From positions 1-64,000 of the forward strand of contig NZ_JFZC01000099.1 in the NCBI RefSeq assembly GCF_000648615.1: a stretch of DNA of 64,000 bases. The letters are read 5' to 3'. Shown here one piece after another: positions 22,411 to 30,198 of this stretch. Source of the stretch: Sporolactobacillus terrae DSM 11697. GTDB lineage: Bacteria > Bacillota > Bacilli > Bacillales > Sporolactobacillaceae. Positions within the stretch are counted from its first letter, which is position 1; every line of letters begins with the position of its first letter. The position numbers were made by a program, and so were the translations under genes. Below the pieces are notes generated by a model. The model was not told the origin of the DNA. It searched no databases and saw nothing but the letters and a program-made list of their open reading frames with translations.

Positions 22411-23745
22411 TTGGAAAAGATTATCGTTCATGGAGGGAAACGGCTTTCGGGCTCTGTGAAGATTGAAGGTGCAAAGAACGCTGTTCTTCCTGTCATAGCC
22501 GCATCAATGCTTGCTACGAAGGGCACTAGCAAAATATATAATGTGCCGGAACTGGCTGATGTATACACGATTAATGAAGTATTACGGTACTTGAATACGT
22601 CGGTGAATTACGAAAAGAAAACGATCATGGTAAACGCAATGGCTGATCTATTTACAGAAGCGCCTTTTGAATATGTTCGAAAAATGCGTGCCTCCTTCTT
22701 AGTCATGGGTCCACTGCTTGCACGCGTTGGTCACGCCAAAATCGCTCTTCCAGGTGGATGTGCGATTGGCTCCAGACCTATTGATCAGCATCTGAAAGGC
22801 TTTGAAGCGATGGGTGCCAAGGTTACGATCGGAAACGGCTCCATTGAAGCACGTGTGGATGGGAAATTAAAAGGATCGGTGATTTATTTAGATTTCCCAA
22901 GTGTTGGCGCAACGGAAAACATCATGATGGCTGCAACGCTTGCCGAAGGAGAAACGGTTCTCGAAAATGCAGCGTGCGAGCCTGAGATTGTCAACCTGGC
23001 GCAATACCTCAATGCAATGGGTGCAAAAGTCAGTGGTGCAGGTACGGGAAGAGTGACGATTAAAGGTGTTCATGAACTCTGTGGAGCAGAGCACCGGATT
23101 CTTCCTGACCGGATTGAAGCAGGCACATATATGATTGCTGCGGCGATAACCGGCGGCAATGTACTGGTGGAAGATACCGACATCAAAGATCTTCGACCGC
23201 TGATCGCCAAAATGCGTGATATGGGTGTTGTTATCAAAGAAGAAGCGAAGGGTGTTCGTGTGATTGGCAATGATCACTTGCAGGCGGTTGATGCCAAGAC
23301 GATGCCGCATCCTGGGTTTCCAACGGATCTGCAAGCACAAATGATGGCTCTTTTGCTAAAAGCGAATGGGACTTCAGTGATTACAGAAACAGTCTTTGAA
23401 AATCGCTTTATGCACGTTGAAGAATTCCGCAGAATGAATGCGGCAATCAAAATTGATGGTCGGTCGGCTGTAATTAGCGGACCTTGTGACCTCCAGGGCG
23501 CTGAAGTTGCCGCAACGGATCTTCGTGCAGGAGCTGCCCTGGTGATCGCCGGCCTGGTTGCAAAGGGCTATACCAAAGTCAGCCGTTTGCACCATATTGA
23601 TCGCGGTTATGTAGATCTTACCGGAAAACTCCGTGCTTTAGGTGCGGATATTGAGCGTGTCAGCATGAATGATGCGGAACAACCGGTTGTATCCACCGAG
23701 GAAGCATTACAGGGCACGCTAAGCATTAACCCGAAATTTGCTTAA
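22411..23745 (+). CDS. murAA: UDP-N-acetylglucosamine 1-carboxyvinyltransferase, MurAA type
   Basis: Main Gram-positive MurA paralogue. 444 residues from TTG 22411 after GGAGGGG (22398-22404), giving [14 protein letters not shown]. Catalytic Cys117 in [31 protein letters not shown] and [15 protein letters not shown] are typical of MurAA. With murA2 at 658 the cell has both paralogues, as in B. subtilis, and the locus ywzB-ywmB-murAA-spoIID is conserved. Confidence 0.95.
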   Translation: MEKIIVHGGKRLSGSVKIEGAKNAVLPVIAASMLATKGTSKIYNVPELADVYTINEVLRYLNTSVNYEKKTIMVNAMADLFTEAPFEYVRKMRASFLVMGPLLARVGHAKIALPGGCAIGSRPIDQHLKGFEAMGAKVTIGNGSIEARVDGKLKGSVIYLDFPSVGATENIMMAATLAEGETVLENAACEPEIVNLAQYLNAMGAKVSGAGTGRVTIKGVHELCGAEHRILPDRIEAGTYMIAAAITGGNVLVEDTDIKDLRPLIAKMRDMGVVIKEEAKGVRVIGNDHLQAVDAKTMPHPGFPTDLQAQMMALLLKANGTSVITETVFENRFMHVEEFRRMNAAIKIDGRSAVISGPCDLQGAEVAATDLRAGAALVIAGLVAKGYTKVSRLHHIDRGYVDLTGKLRALGADIERVSMNDAEQPVVSTEEALQGTLSINPKFA

Positions 23746-23767
23746 TTAAATTTGATGACACAGGCAG

Positions 23768-23792
23768 GCACTCGATCGATTCGAGTGCTTTT
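23768..23792 (+). terminator. Intrinsic terminator of murAA
   Basis: GCACTCGA (23768-23775) and TCGAGTGC form a perfect stem, followed by TTTT and a second T-run shortly after. Confidence 0.75.
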
Positions 23793-23949
23793 GATGTTTT
23801 TTAATATTCCGACAGTTGCTCTTGCAAGCCTCTCAAAATGGATGATATGCTTCCACACGAATAATGATGCACAGGAGCTTGTTCTATTTGCGCAAGCACA
23901 TGCATAGTAATTAATAACTCAATAACTCATACGCGTGGAGGCAATGTTC

Positions 23950-24948
23950 ATGAATAAAGCCGCTGTACTGCTTCTCCTCTTTGGATTCGTTATCGTGATA
24001 ATCCCCGCCGCCATCGTTATCCCGTTCACTCAGAAGGCATCGGGAGAAATGACCAAACAGCAAAACACAACCAAATCAGCTGCACACGCGGCCCAAAACA
24101 ATTCGATCACCGTTTCTGTATACCGGTCTAATCAGAAAGTAACCGATCAAGTTGCCTTAGACGATTATTTGGTTGGCGTTGTCGCATCAGAAATGCCGGC
24201 TAAATTTCGTTTGGAAGCACTAAAAGCGCAGGCAATTGCGGCACGGACGTACATTATGTCGCGGATGATCAACAATCCCGAAGTGCGCGTTAATGATACG
24301 GTTCAAAATCAGGTGTACCATAGTCCAGATGAATTAAAAACGCTTTGGGGTAAAGATTATGAAAAAAAAATAAAAAAAATTATGCAAGCGGTGACGGAGA
24401 CCAAAAATCAGGTCGTTACCTATGATGGTAAGCTTATTTCACCGGTGTTTTTTTCAACCAGTAACGGTCGGACGGAAAATGCTAAAGATTATTGGTCCAA
24501 TGATATTCCCTATCTTCGCTCGGTGCCAAGTCCTTGGGACAAACTGTCGCCTAGGTATAAAAATAAACAAACGCTGTCGATTCAATCTGTAGAGCAAGCG
24601 TTGGGCATTGATTTAAACGGTGTTCAAGGAGCAATTGGTAAGGTTATAAAAAAGACAGATACCGGACATATCGCAGAAATTGAGATTGACGGAAAGCAAT
24701 TTACCGGCCGCGAAGTGCGCGAAAAATTAAAGCTGTCGTCTACCGACTTTCAACTAACAAAAAATGGCAACACGCTTCAAGCGGTGACCGTTGGCAGCGG
24801 CCATGATGTTGGGATGAGCCAATATGGTGCCGAAGGAATGGCACGCGAGGGAAAAACAGCAAAACAAATCATCACCTATTATTACCAAGGAACACAAATC
24901 AGTAAAATGACAGTAAAGCCGCAAAAGGCTACAGCTAAGAAGTCGTAG
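23950..24948 (+). CDS. spoIID: Stage II sporulation protein D
   Basis: Membrane-anchored lytic transglycosylase used in forespore engulfment. 332 residues; N-terminal anchor (VLLLLFGFVIVIIPAAIVIPF); SpoIID core with VVASEMPAKFRLEALKAQAIAARTY, whose Glu is the catalytic residue in the family, and the C-terminal GHDVGMSQYGAEGMA. Start ATG 23950, eight bases after GTGGAGG. A SigE-like pair (TCTATT near 23884 and CATAGTAAT at 23903-23911) is a weak promoter candidate, consistent with SigE control in B. subtilis. Confidence 0.94.
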   Translation: MNKAAVLLLLFGFVIVIIPAAIVIPFTQKASGEMTKQQNTTKSAAHAAQNNSITVSVYRSNQKVTDQVALDDYLVGVVASEMPAKFRLEALKAQAIAARTYIMSRMINNPEVRVNDTVQNQVYHSPDELKTLWGKDYEKKIKKIMQAVTETKNQVVTYDGKLISPVFFSTSNGRTENAKDYWSNDIPYLRSVPSPWDKLSPRYKNKQTLSIQSVEQALGIDLNGVQGAIGKVIKKTDTGHIAEIEIDGKQFTGREVREKLKLSSTDFQLTKNGNTLQAVTVGSGHDVGMSQYGAEGMAREGKTAKQIITYYYQGTQISKMTVKPQKATAKKS

Positions 24949-24965
24949 CATAGCCGTAGCGTAGG

Positions 24966-24998
24966 GCGTCTCGAAAGTCAGTGTCGAGACGCTTTTTT
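24966..24998 (+). terminator. Intrinsic terminator of spoIID
   Basis: GCGTCTCGA (24966-24974) with TCGAGACGC (24984-24992), then T6. Repeat copy D starts in this T-tract. Confidence 0.88.
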
Positions 24999-25270
24999 AC
25001 AGGAAAAGAAAGTTTATGATTTTGCCCCGTCTTCAAACCAATAGCCCAGTGTCTTGGCTAAAATCAAAGCGGAGGGGCTCTGGCGCCTGCGGGATCGCGC
25101 GTTGTTGATGCGTGCCAGCGAGACCCCGCAGATTCTTGCCCTGTCTGAGGAGGCTCGCGGTGCGCCCGCGGCAAGCGAGCAACCGAAGCGACGATTCAGC
25201 ACCGAAAAGACACGAGTCCATCACACAAGGTTGGAGATTAAGGACCGGACGCTTTTTGCCCGGTTTTTCT
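24993..25270 (+). repeat. Terminator-associated mosaic repeat, copy D (most complete)
   Basis: Left module with CCCCGTCTTCAAACCAATAG. Middle module with two GC hairpins: CTGCGGG/CCCGCAG, and CTCGC...GCGAG around GGTGCGCCCGCGGCAA. Then ACCGAAGCGACGATTCAGCA and CCGAAAAGACACGAGTCCAT. Right end AGGACCGGACG, loop CTTTTT, GCCCGGTTTTTC, i.e. a terminator-like hairpin. Use as reference copy. Confidence 0.88.
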
Positions 25271-25490
25271 GAGAAAGTATATGATTTTTGGTCACGCTGT
25301 GCATCAAACGCGCAGATGCTCTGGCGCCTGCGGGAGTACAGGCCAAAGGAGACCCCGCAGATAAATTGGGTGTCCGAGGAGGCTCGCGGTGCGCCCGCGG
25401 CAAGCGAGCAACCGAAACGACGATTCAGCACCGAAAAGACACGAGTCCATCATACAAGGTTGGAAATTAAGGACCGGGCGGAACAGGTCT
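25271..25490 (+). repeat. Terminator-associated mosaic repeat, copy E (tandem to D)
   Basis: Starts right behind the terminal T-tract of copy D. Opens with TATATGATTTTTGGTCACGC like copy B, then the full middle module (CTCTGGCGCCTGCGGGA, GAGACCCCGCAGAT, GAGGAGGCTCGCGGTGCG). It then repeats the CGACGATTCAGCACCGAAAA to AGGACCGGGCGG part, nearly identical to copy D. About 190 bases of unique AT-rich sequence separate it from spoIIQ. Confidence 0.85.
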
Positions 25491-25634
25491 AATTTATATG
25501 CTGAGCAAAACACCGCTTGGTTTTCCATAGTCATTTTAAGTCGAAACGCGAGGTGCACAAGCGCAGTTTTTCAATGAGTATCTGCTAAACTCATAGAGTA
25601 TGCTTGAAAAAAGTGAGTTTTTTAGCATTCACAT

Positions 25635-25664
25635 GTATAGATCAGCGGCATTCTGATCAGAATG
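25635..25664 (+). promoter_or_regulatory. Candidate SigF-type promoter of spoIIQ
   Basis: GTATA (25635-25639), 15-base spacer, GATCAGAATG (25655-25664), same layout as before spoIIR. It leaves only about 18 bases before the ATG, so the leader would be very short. Confidence 0.35.
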
Positions 25665-25682
25665 TTGCTGAGGTGATACAAG

Positions 25683-26546
25683 ATGACAGGTAATAAGGAT
25701 CAAAAGAAAACACAAGAAAAAGAACTGTCCGGTCTGCGAAAACTAGCAAAACGGCGCTGGTTCTATCCCGCTTTATATTTATGCGCTGCATCGCTCGTAC
25801 TGACCGGCGTACTGCTCTTTCAAATGCATGGTGCTGATAAGGCAAATCAAGATCAGGATCAGACAGTATTTAATCAGGACAAAGCGACCCCGCATGTGCA
25901 AAATGCTGGTGATGAGGTCTTTGAATGGCCGGCAAAGAAAGGCGTTACTGAAGTGATTCAACCATTCTATGACCCAAAAGCAACTGAAGCCGATCAGCAA
26001 GCCGCTCTCGTAAACTATAACAATTCATACGTCCAAAATACAGGCATCAACATTGGCGCGGATGATGAAAAGGCGTTTACGGTAACAGCAGCAATGACCG
26101 GAACGGTTACGGAAGCAACGAAGGACAGTACGCTCGGCTACAAAGTGACCTTGAAGCACAAGAACGGTGTAGAAACGATGTATCAAAGTCTTGGATCAAT
26201 TGATGTGGCCAAAGGACAGGAAGTCGCCCAAGGTGAAAAAATTGGTACAGCGGGCAACGAAGCACTGAATAAAGCGATGGGTGTGCATCTGCATTTCGAA
26301 ATCCGTAAAAATGACGTGCCGGTAAATCCGGAGCACTTCATGGATAAGAGTGCTTCTGATGTAAAAGCGGTCACAGTCGGTGCGAAAGCAGCAAATGAGA
26401 GCAATCCGGCTTCAGAAGTGAAGGATGAAGGCAGCAGCGAAGCACCAAAGCAGGAAAGTGATCAAGGCAAGTCTAAATCAAATACGAAGAGCAATCCAAA
26501 AGAAGGCTCATCAATCGATAACAGCTCTCTTGACTCGGAAAATTAA
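25683..26546 (+). CDS. spoIIQ: Stage II sporulation protein Q (LytM-like, probably inactive)
   Basis: Forespore membrane protein whose extracellular LytM/M23 domain pairs with SpoIIIAH during engulfment. 287 residues: cytoplasmic Lys-rich start, one membrane segment (FYPALYLCAASLVLTGVLLF), M23 domain about residues 75-215, and a Ser/Glu/Lys-rich tail. The His pair in HLHFE (202, 204) remains. The first zinc motif HxGxD is replaced by NTGIN, so it should not bind catalytic zinc, as in B. subtilis SpoIIQ and unlike clostridial forms. GAGGTG ribosome site. Confidence 0.92.
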   Translation: MTGNKDQKKTQEKELSGLRKLAKRRWFYPALYLCAASLVLTGVLLFQMHGADKANQDQDQTVFNQDKATPHVQNAGDEVFEWPAKKGVTEVIQPFYDPKATEADQQAALVNYNNSYVQNTGINIGADDEKAFTVTAAMTGTVTEATKDSTLGYKVTLKHKNGVETMYQSLGSIDVAKGQEVAQGEKIGTAGNEALNKAMGVHLHFEIRKNDVPVNPEHFMDKSASDVKAVTVGAKAANESNPASEVKDEGSSEAPKQESDQGKSKSNTKSNPKEGSSIDNSSLDSEN

Positions 26547-26561
26547 CAAAATAATGAAATT

Positions 26562-26592
26562 AAGGCGGCTCCTAAGGGGAGCCGCCTTTTTT
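26562..26592 (+). terminator. Intrinsic terminator of spoIIQ
   Basis: Perfect 11-bp stem AAGGCGGCTCC / GGAGCCGCCTT with a five-base loop and T6. Repeat copy F starts in this T-tract. Confidence 0.9.
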
Positions 26593-26910
26593 GCAGATAA
26601 AGAAAAGCTATGATTTGCCCCGTCTTCAAGCAAATAGACCCGTGTCTTGGCTAAGAATCAAAGCGGAGGTACTCTGCGTCAGCGGGATCGCGTTTAGTTG
26701 ATGCATGCCAGCGAGACCCCTCTGAGGAGGCTCGCGATGCGCCCGCGGCAAGCGAGTAACCGAAGCGACGATTCAGCACCGAAAAGACACGAGCCCATCA
26801 CACATGCACGAAGGAACTTTCGCTAAGTGCGCATACGTCCTGTATGCAACGCGAAAGCCACCGCATCCTGCGGAAGTAAGGACCGGGCGCTTTTTGCCTA
26901 GTTTTTCTAA
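26587..26910 (+). repeat. Terminator-associated mosaic repeat, copy F (longest)
   Basis: Left and middle modules as copy D, with part of the first hairpin deleted. An inserted module at 26810-26879 contains nested hairpins: CTTTCGC/GCGAAAG enclosing GCATAC/GTATGC, then CCGCA/TGCGG. It ends in GGACCGGGCGCTTTTTGCC like copy D. The inserted right module is shared with copies A, C and G. Confidence 0.85.
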
Positions 26911-27250
26911 TACTATAAGAAACCTGAAATTGGGGACACCGTTATGGGCATCGATGGGGATACGAAGGAAGTCGCGGCGCTGAATCAAGGGAGGGCGGCA
27001 ACGCTCTATGAGCCGAGCCTTGTCGAGAAGATGCTGAAAACTTGGAACAAAATCGTCTGTTTTTTGTGCTGCAGCTGCAGACGGAGTAAGATCATGTGAA
27101 ATCATGGGTTGCAAAATTGAGCATTGGTCAAAGTATACAGAAGCAGATGAATGGATGCATGAAAGTTGAAAATTAACCTTTTCTTCATATACATGGTTCG
27201 CCTCGCTGGAGTAAAATAAAAGCACAGACTCTAGGGAAGGGGCGGCTTCA
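26911..27250 (+). other. Intergenic region with an unassigned short frame
   Basis: No gene I can name. An ATG-initiated frame of 51 codons (26944-27099) reads MGIDGDTKEVAALNQG... with a natural-looking amphipathic stretch but no good ribosome site; it may be a gene remnant. The last 60 bases hold the ribosome site (AGGGAAGGGG) of the next gene. Confidence 0.3.
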
Positions 27251-28858
27251 GTGGTCGATTATCATTTTTCTCCAAACGCACTGCCGAGAAACTCAGTCTT
27301 TGCCAAGCACGGCATGGTGGCGACGGCGCAACCGCTTGCTGCACAGGCAGGGCTGGACATCTTGAAACAAGGCGGCAATGCGATCGATGCAGCCATCGCA
27401 ACAGCGGCATGTCTCACGGTCGTGGAACCGACATCTAACGGACTGGGCAGCGATGCCTTTGCTTTAATCTGGACAAAAGGGAAGCTGCACGGATTGAATG
27501 CGAGCGGAACGGCGCCGCAGGCGATGTCGATTGACGCTGTTCAGGCACGTGGCTACCAGAAAATGCCAGCGCATGGACTCATCCCGGTGATGGTTCCCGG
27601 TGCGCCTGCTGCATGGGCAGCGTGTTCAAGAAAGTTCGGCAAGCTCCCGCTGACGGCGGTCCTTCAGCCGGCCATCGATTATGCAGAGCAGGGGTTCCCC
27701 GTTTCACCGGTGGTTGCCCTAAACTGGAAGCGTGCGTTTAATGCATATAAAGAGAAATTTCATGACGCCATGTTTGATCCATGGTTTCGAACCTTTGCAC
27801 CGAATGGGCGTCCTCCTGAACCGGGTACACTTTGGAAAGCCCCGGATCACGCCCGCAGCTTGCGTGCTATTGCCGAGTCAGCTAGCGATGCCTTTTATAA
27901 AGGGGAACTGGCCGATCGTATTGATGCCTTTTCGAGGAAACATGATGGATTTATTCGTAAAAGTGATTTGGAAAACTATCAGGTACAGTGGATCGAGCCA
28001 ATTTCAACCACGTATCGCGGTTATGAAGTCTGGGAGTTACCACCGAACGGTCAAGGGCTCGTTGCGTTGCTCGGTCTAAATATTTTAAAACAATTCGAGC
28101 TTGAGAGCGAAGCGGGTATCGATACATATCACAAACAAATTGAAGCACTAAAGCTCGCATTTTCGGATGGCAAGGCCTACATTACCGACCCGAGCGAGAT
28201 GACGAACGAGACGCAACAGCTGCTCAGCGAAGCCTATGCAAAAGAACGCGCAGGTCTAATTGGTCAATTGGCGATTACACCGGAACCGGGCAGATTGCCA
28301 AAAGGCGGGACCGTATATCTAGCCACCGCGGATGAGGATGGAAACATGGTGTCGTTTATCCAGAGCAATTTTATGGGCTTCGGATCGGGAATTGTGATCC
28401 CGGGTACCGGCATTGCAATGCAAAACCGCGGCTATACCTTTTCGTTGAATCCTCAGGATGCGAACGCATTGAAACCAGGCAAGAAAACCTATCATACAAT
28501 TATCCCGGGATTTCTGTCGCGCAATGGTCAGCCGGTCGGTCCATTTGGCGTGATGGGTGGATACATGCAGCCGCAAGGACATCTACAAGTGATCAGCCGG
28601 CTTATTGACGAGCGCCTGCATCCACAGGCGGCACTTGATGCACCAAGATGGCAGTGGATGGAAAACAAGACCGTTATGGTTGAACCGAGTTTTCCCAATG
28701 CAGCTGCTCAAGCATTGGCTCGGCGCGGACATGACATTCGCGTTGCACTTGATACCGGTTCATTCGGGCGCGGGCAAATCATCTGGCATGATCCAAAAAC
28801 GGGTGTTTTAGCGGGCGGCACGGAATCGCGTGCGGATGGAGTCGTTGCAGCTTGGTAA
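27251..28858 (+). CDS. Gamma-glutamyltransferase family protein (YwrD-like, cytoplasmic)
   Basis: Ntn-hydrolase that would cleave itself at Thr354 (KGGTVYLATADEDGN) and transfer or hydrolyse gamma-glutamyl groups. 535 residues from GTG 27251. GMVATAQPLAAQAGLDIL, GGNAIDAAIA, NGLGSDAFALIW and MGGYMQPQGHLQV are family signatures. There is no signal peptide, unlike secreted Ggt, so an intracellular role with glutathione- or glutamyl-type substrates is likely. In B. subtilis ywrD lies beside the ChrA genes ywrA/ywrB; the same grouping occurs here. Confidence 0.85.
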   Translation: MVDYHFSPNALPRNSVFAKHGMVATAQPLAAQAGLDILKQGGNAIDAAIATAACLTVVEPTSNGLGSDAFALIWTKGKLHGLNASGTAPQAMSIDAVQARGYQKMPAHGLIPVMVPGAPAAWAACSRKFGKLPLTAVLQPAIDYAEQGFPVSPVVALNWKRAFNAYKEKFHDAMFDPWFRTFAPNGRPPEPGTLWKAPDHARSLRAIAESASDAFYKGELADRIDAFSRKHDGFIRKSDLENYQVQWIEPISTTYRGYEVWELPPNGQGLVALLGLNILKQFELESEAGIDTYHKQIEALKLAFSDGKAYITDPSEMTNETQQLLSEAYAKERAGLIGQLAITPEPGRLPKGGTVYLATADEDGNMVSFIQSNFMGFGSGIVIPGTGIAMQNRGYTFSLNPQDANALKPGKKTYHTIIPGFLSRNGQPVGPFGVMGGYMQPQGHLQVISRLIDERLHPQAALDAPRWQWMENKTVMVEPSFPNAAAQALARRGHDIRVALDTGSFGRGQIIWHDPKTGVLAGGTESRADGVVAAW

Positions 28859-28903
28859 TTTCTATCTTAAGACAGCAGAGAAAGCAGTTAGGAGTTTGGT
28901 TAA

Positions 28904-29500
28904 ATGACTCAAGGATCAAAAAAAAGAACGGCACAAAAATCGGCATTTGCCGTTCACCGGGATTTGTTCGTTGCCTTTTTTCGCTCCGGTATTGTCAGCT
29001 TTGGTGGCGGTCCGTCGGGCATTCCGCTTATTGAAGCAGAGGTTGTAAAACGGTATCAATGGATGACGCTTGAAGAATTCGGTGATTTGGTTGCCTTGGC
29101 CAACGCATTGCCCGGACCGATTAACACAAAGCTGGCCGGCTATGTCGGCTGGAAAGTAAAAGGGTTCACCGGACTGTTCGCAGCATTAAGCGCAGTGATC
29201 CTGCCAACGGTTGTTCTTATGATTGCGCTGCTTGGCGTGCTTGTACGTTTCAACGATCAGCGCTGGGTGCGCGGTATGACGCAAGCCGTACTTCCGGTCG
29301 TCGGCGTGTTAATGGCACAATTGACCTGGAAGTTTATGAAAAATGCCAAAAAAGGGCTAGGCTGGACGATTAGCTTGATTCTGGTTGGTATAAGCTTTGT
29401 ATTGATGGAAGTTCTGCATGTCCATCCGGCGATTCTGATTGCGCTCACCTTGCTGATCGTGCTGATCAAGCCTTCAAAAAAGGCGGGTGACAGCAAATGA
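28904..29500 (+). CDS. Chromate transporter family protein (ChrA half, larger)
   Basis: 198 residues, about five membrane segments, single ChrA domain. FFRSGIVSFGGGPSGIPLIEAEVV, the LANALPGPINTKLAGYVGWK motif and the C-terminal hydrophobic repeats match the short-chain (two-gene) ChrA type, where two half proteins work together. Natural substrate uncertain: chromate export is the family's known activity but many homologues are untested. Overlaps the next gene by four bases (ATGA). Confidence 0.88.
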   Translation: MTQGSKKRTAQKSAFAVHRDLFVAFFRSGIVSFGGGPSGIPLIEAEVVKRYQWMTLEEFGDLVALANALPGPINTKLAGYVGWKVKGFTGLFAALSAVILPTVVLMIALLGVLVRFNDQRWVRGMTQAVLPVVGVLMAQLTWKFMKNAKKGLGWTISLILVGISFVLMEVLHVHPAILIALTLLIVLIKPSKKAGDSK

Positions 29501-30027
29501 TTTTTTGGCAGTTGTTTCTCGCTTTTTTCATTCCCGGCATTCTTGGATACGGCGGCGGTCCGGCATCGATACCTCTGATTGAAAATGAAGTGGTCGGTCA
29601 TTACCATTGGATGACGGTGACCGAGTTTAGTAATGTACTAGCTTTCGGCAATACACTGCCTGGACCGATTGCGACAAAAATGGCCGGTTACATTGGATAT
29701 GAGATTGCGGGCGTTTTCGGTTCATTAGTGGCGGAATTTGCCACAGTTGCGCCGTCACTGATTCTTTTGATTGCTCTGTTGCGGATACTTGCCCGGTTTA
29801 AAGATTCTCCTAAGGTGAATTGGCTGACTTTACTTATTCGACCGATTATTGTTGTCATGCTCGGTATGATGGCCTACAACTTTTTTGCAGCATCTGCACA
29901 GGCTTCAGGATGGTTGCCGATGATTCTGATTGCAGCGGTCAGTTTTGTACTGATGGAGCGCTTTCGTGTTCATCCAGCTTTTGTTATTGCCGGAGCATTG
30001 CTGATCGGCGCGGCTTTTATGGGATAA
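29497..30027 (+). CDS. Chromate transporter family protein (ChrA half, smaller)
   Basis: 176 residues, paralogous to the preceding gene: GILGYGGGPASIPLIENEVV and FGNTLPGPIATKMAGYIGYE mirror the same motifs. Coupled by overlap, so the pair is expected to form a heterodimer with inverted topology. A terminator follows. Confidence 0.88.
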   Translation: MIFWQLFLAFFIPGILGYGGGPASIPLIENEVVGHYHWMTVTEFSNVLAFGNTLPGPIATKMAGYIGYEIAGVFGSLVAEFATVAPSLILLIALLRILARFKDSPKVNWLTLLIRPIIVVMLGMMAYNFFAASAQASGWLPMILIAAVSFVLMERFRVHPAFVIAGALLIGAAFMG

Positions 30028-30065
30028 ATGAATTATTGATTAACATTTTGCATCGATGATTGCGG

Positions 30066-30097
30066 ATCTGTCGGTAAAAAAGGCCGACAGATTTTTT
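30066..30097 (+). terminator. Terminator of the ywrD-chrA cluster
   Basis: ATCTGTCGG / CCGACAGAT perfect 9-bp stem, then T-run. Faces the naiP terminator. Confidence 0.85.
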
Positions 30098-30144
30098 GCA
30101 TCGTTCGGTAGTGGTTAAATAGGGATTGAGGCACTTCAATATAC

Positions 30145-30181
30145 AAAAAAACAGACCGCTCAGTTTGAGGGCCTGTTTTTT
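30145..30181 (-). terminator. Terminator of naiP
   Basis: On the minus strand AAAAAACAGGCC...GGTCTGTTTTTTT with the stem CTCAAACTGAG inside; A/T runs on both sides make it bidirectional. Confidence 0.75.
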
Positions 30182-30198
30182 GTTTTGTTCAGTAACTG

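Noticed and set aside
25014-25577. Several ORFs of 60-130 codons on both strands in the 25 kb gap, some nearly identical to each other
   Set aside because: They arise from the GC-rich repeat copies D and E being read in different frames; similarity is repeat DNA, not protein homology.
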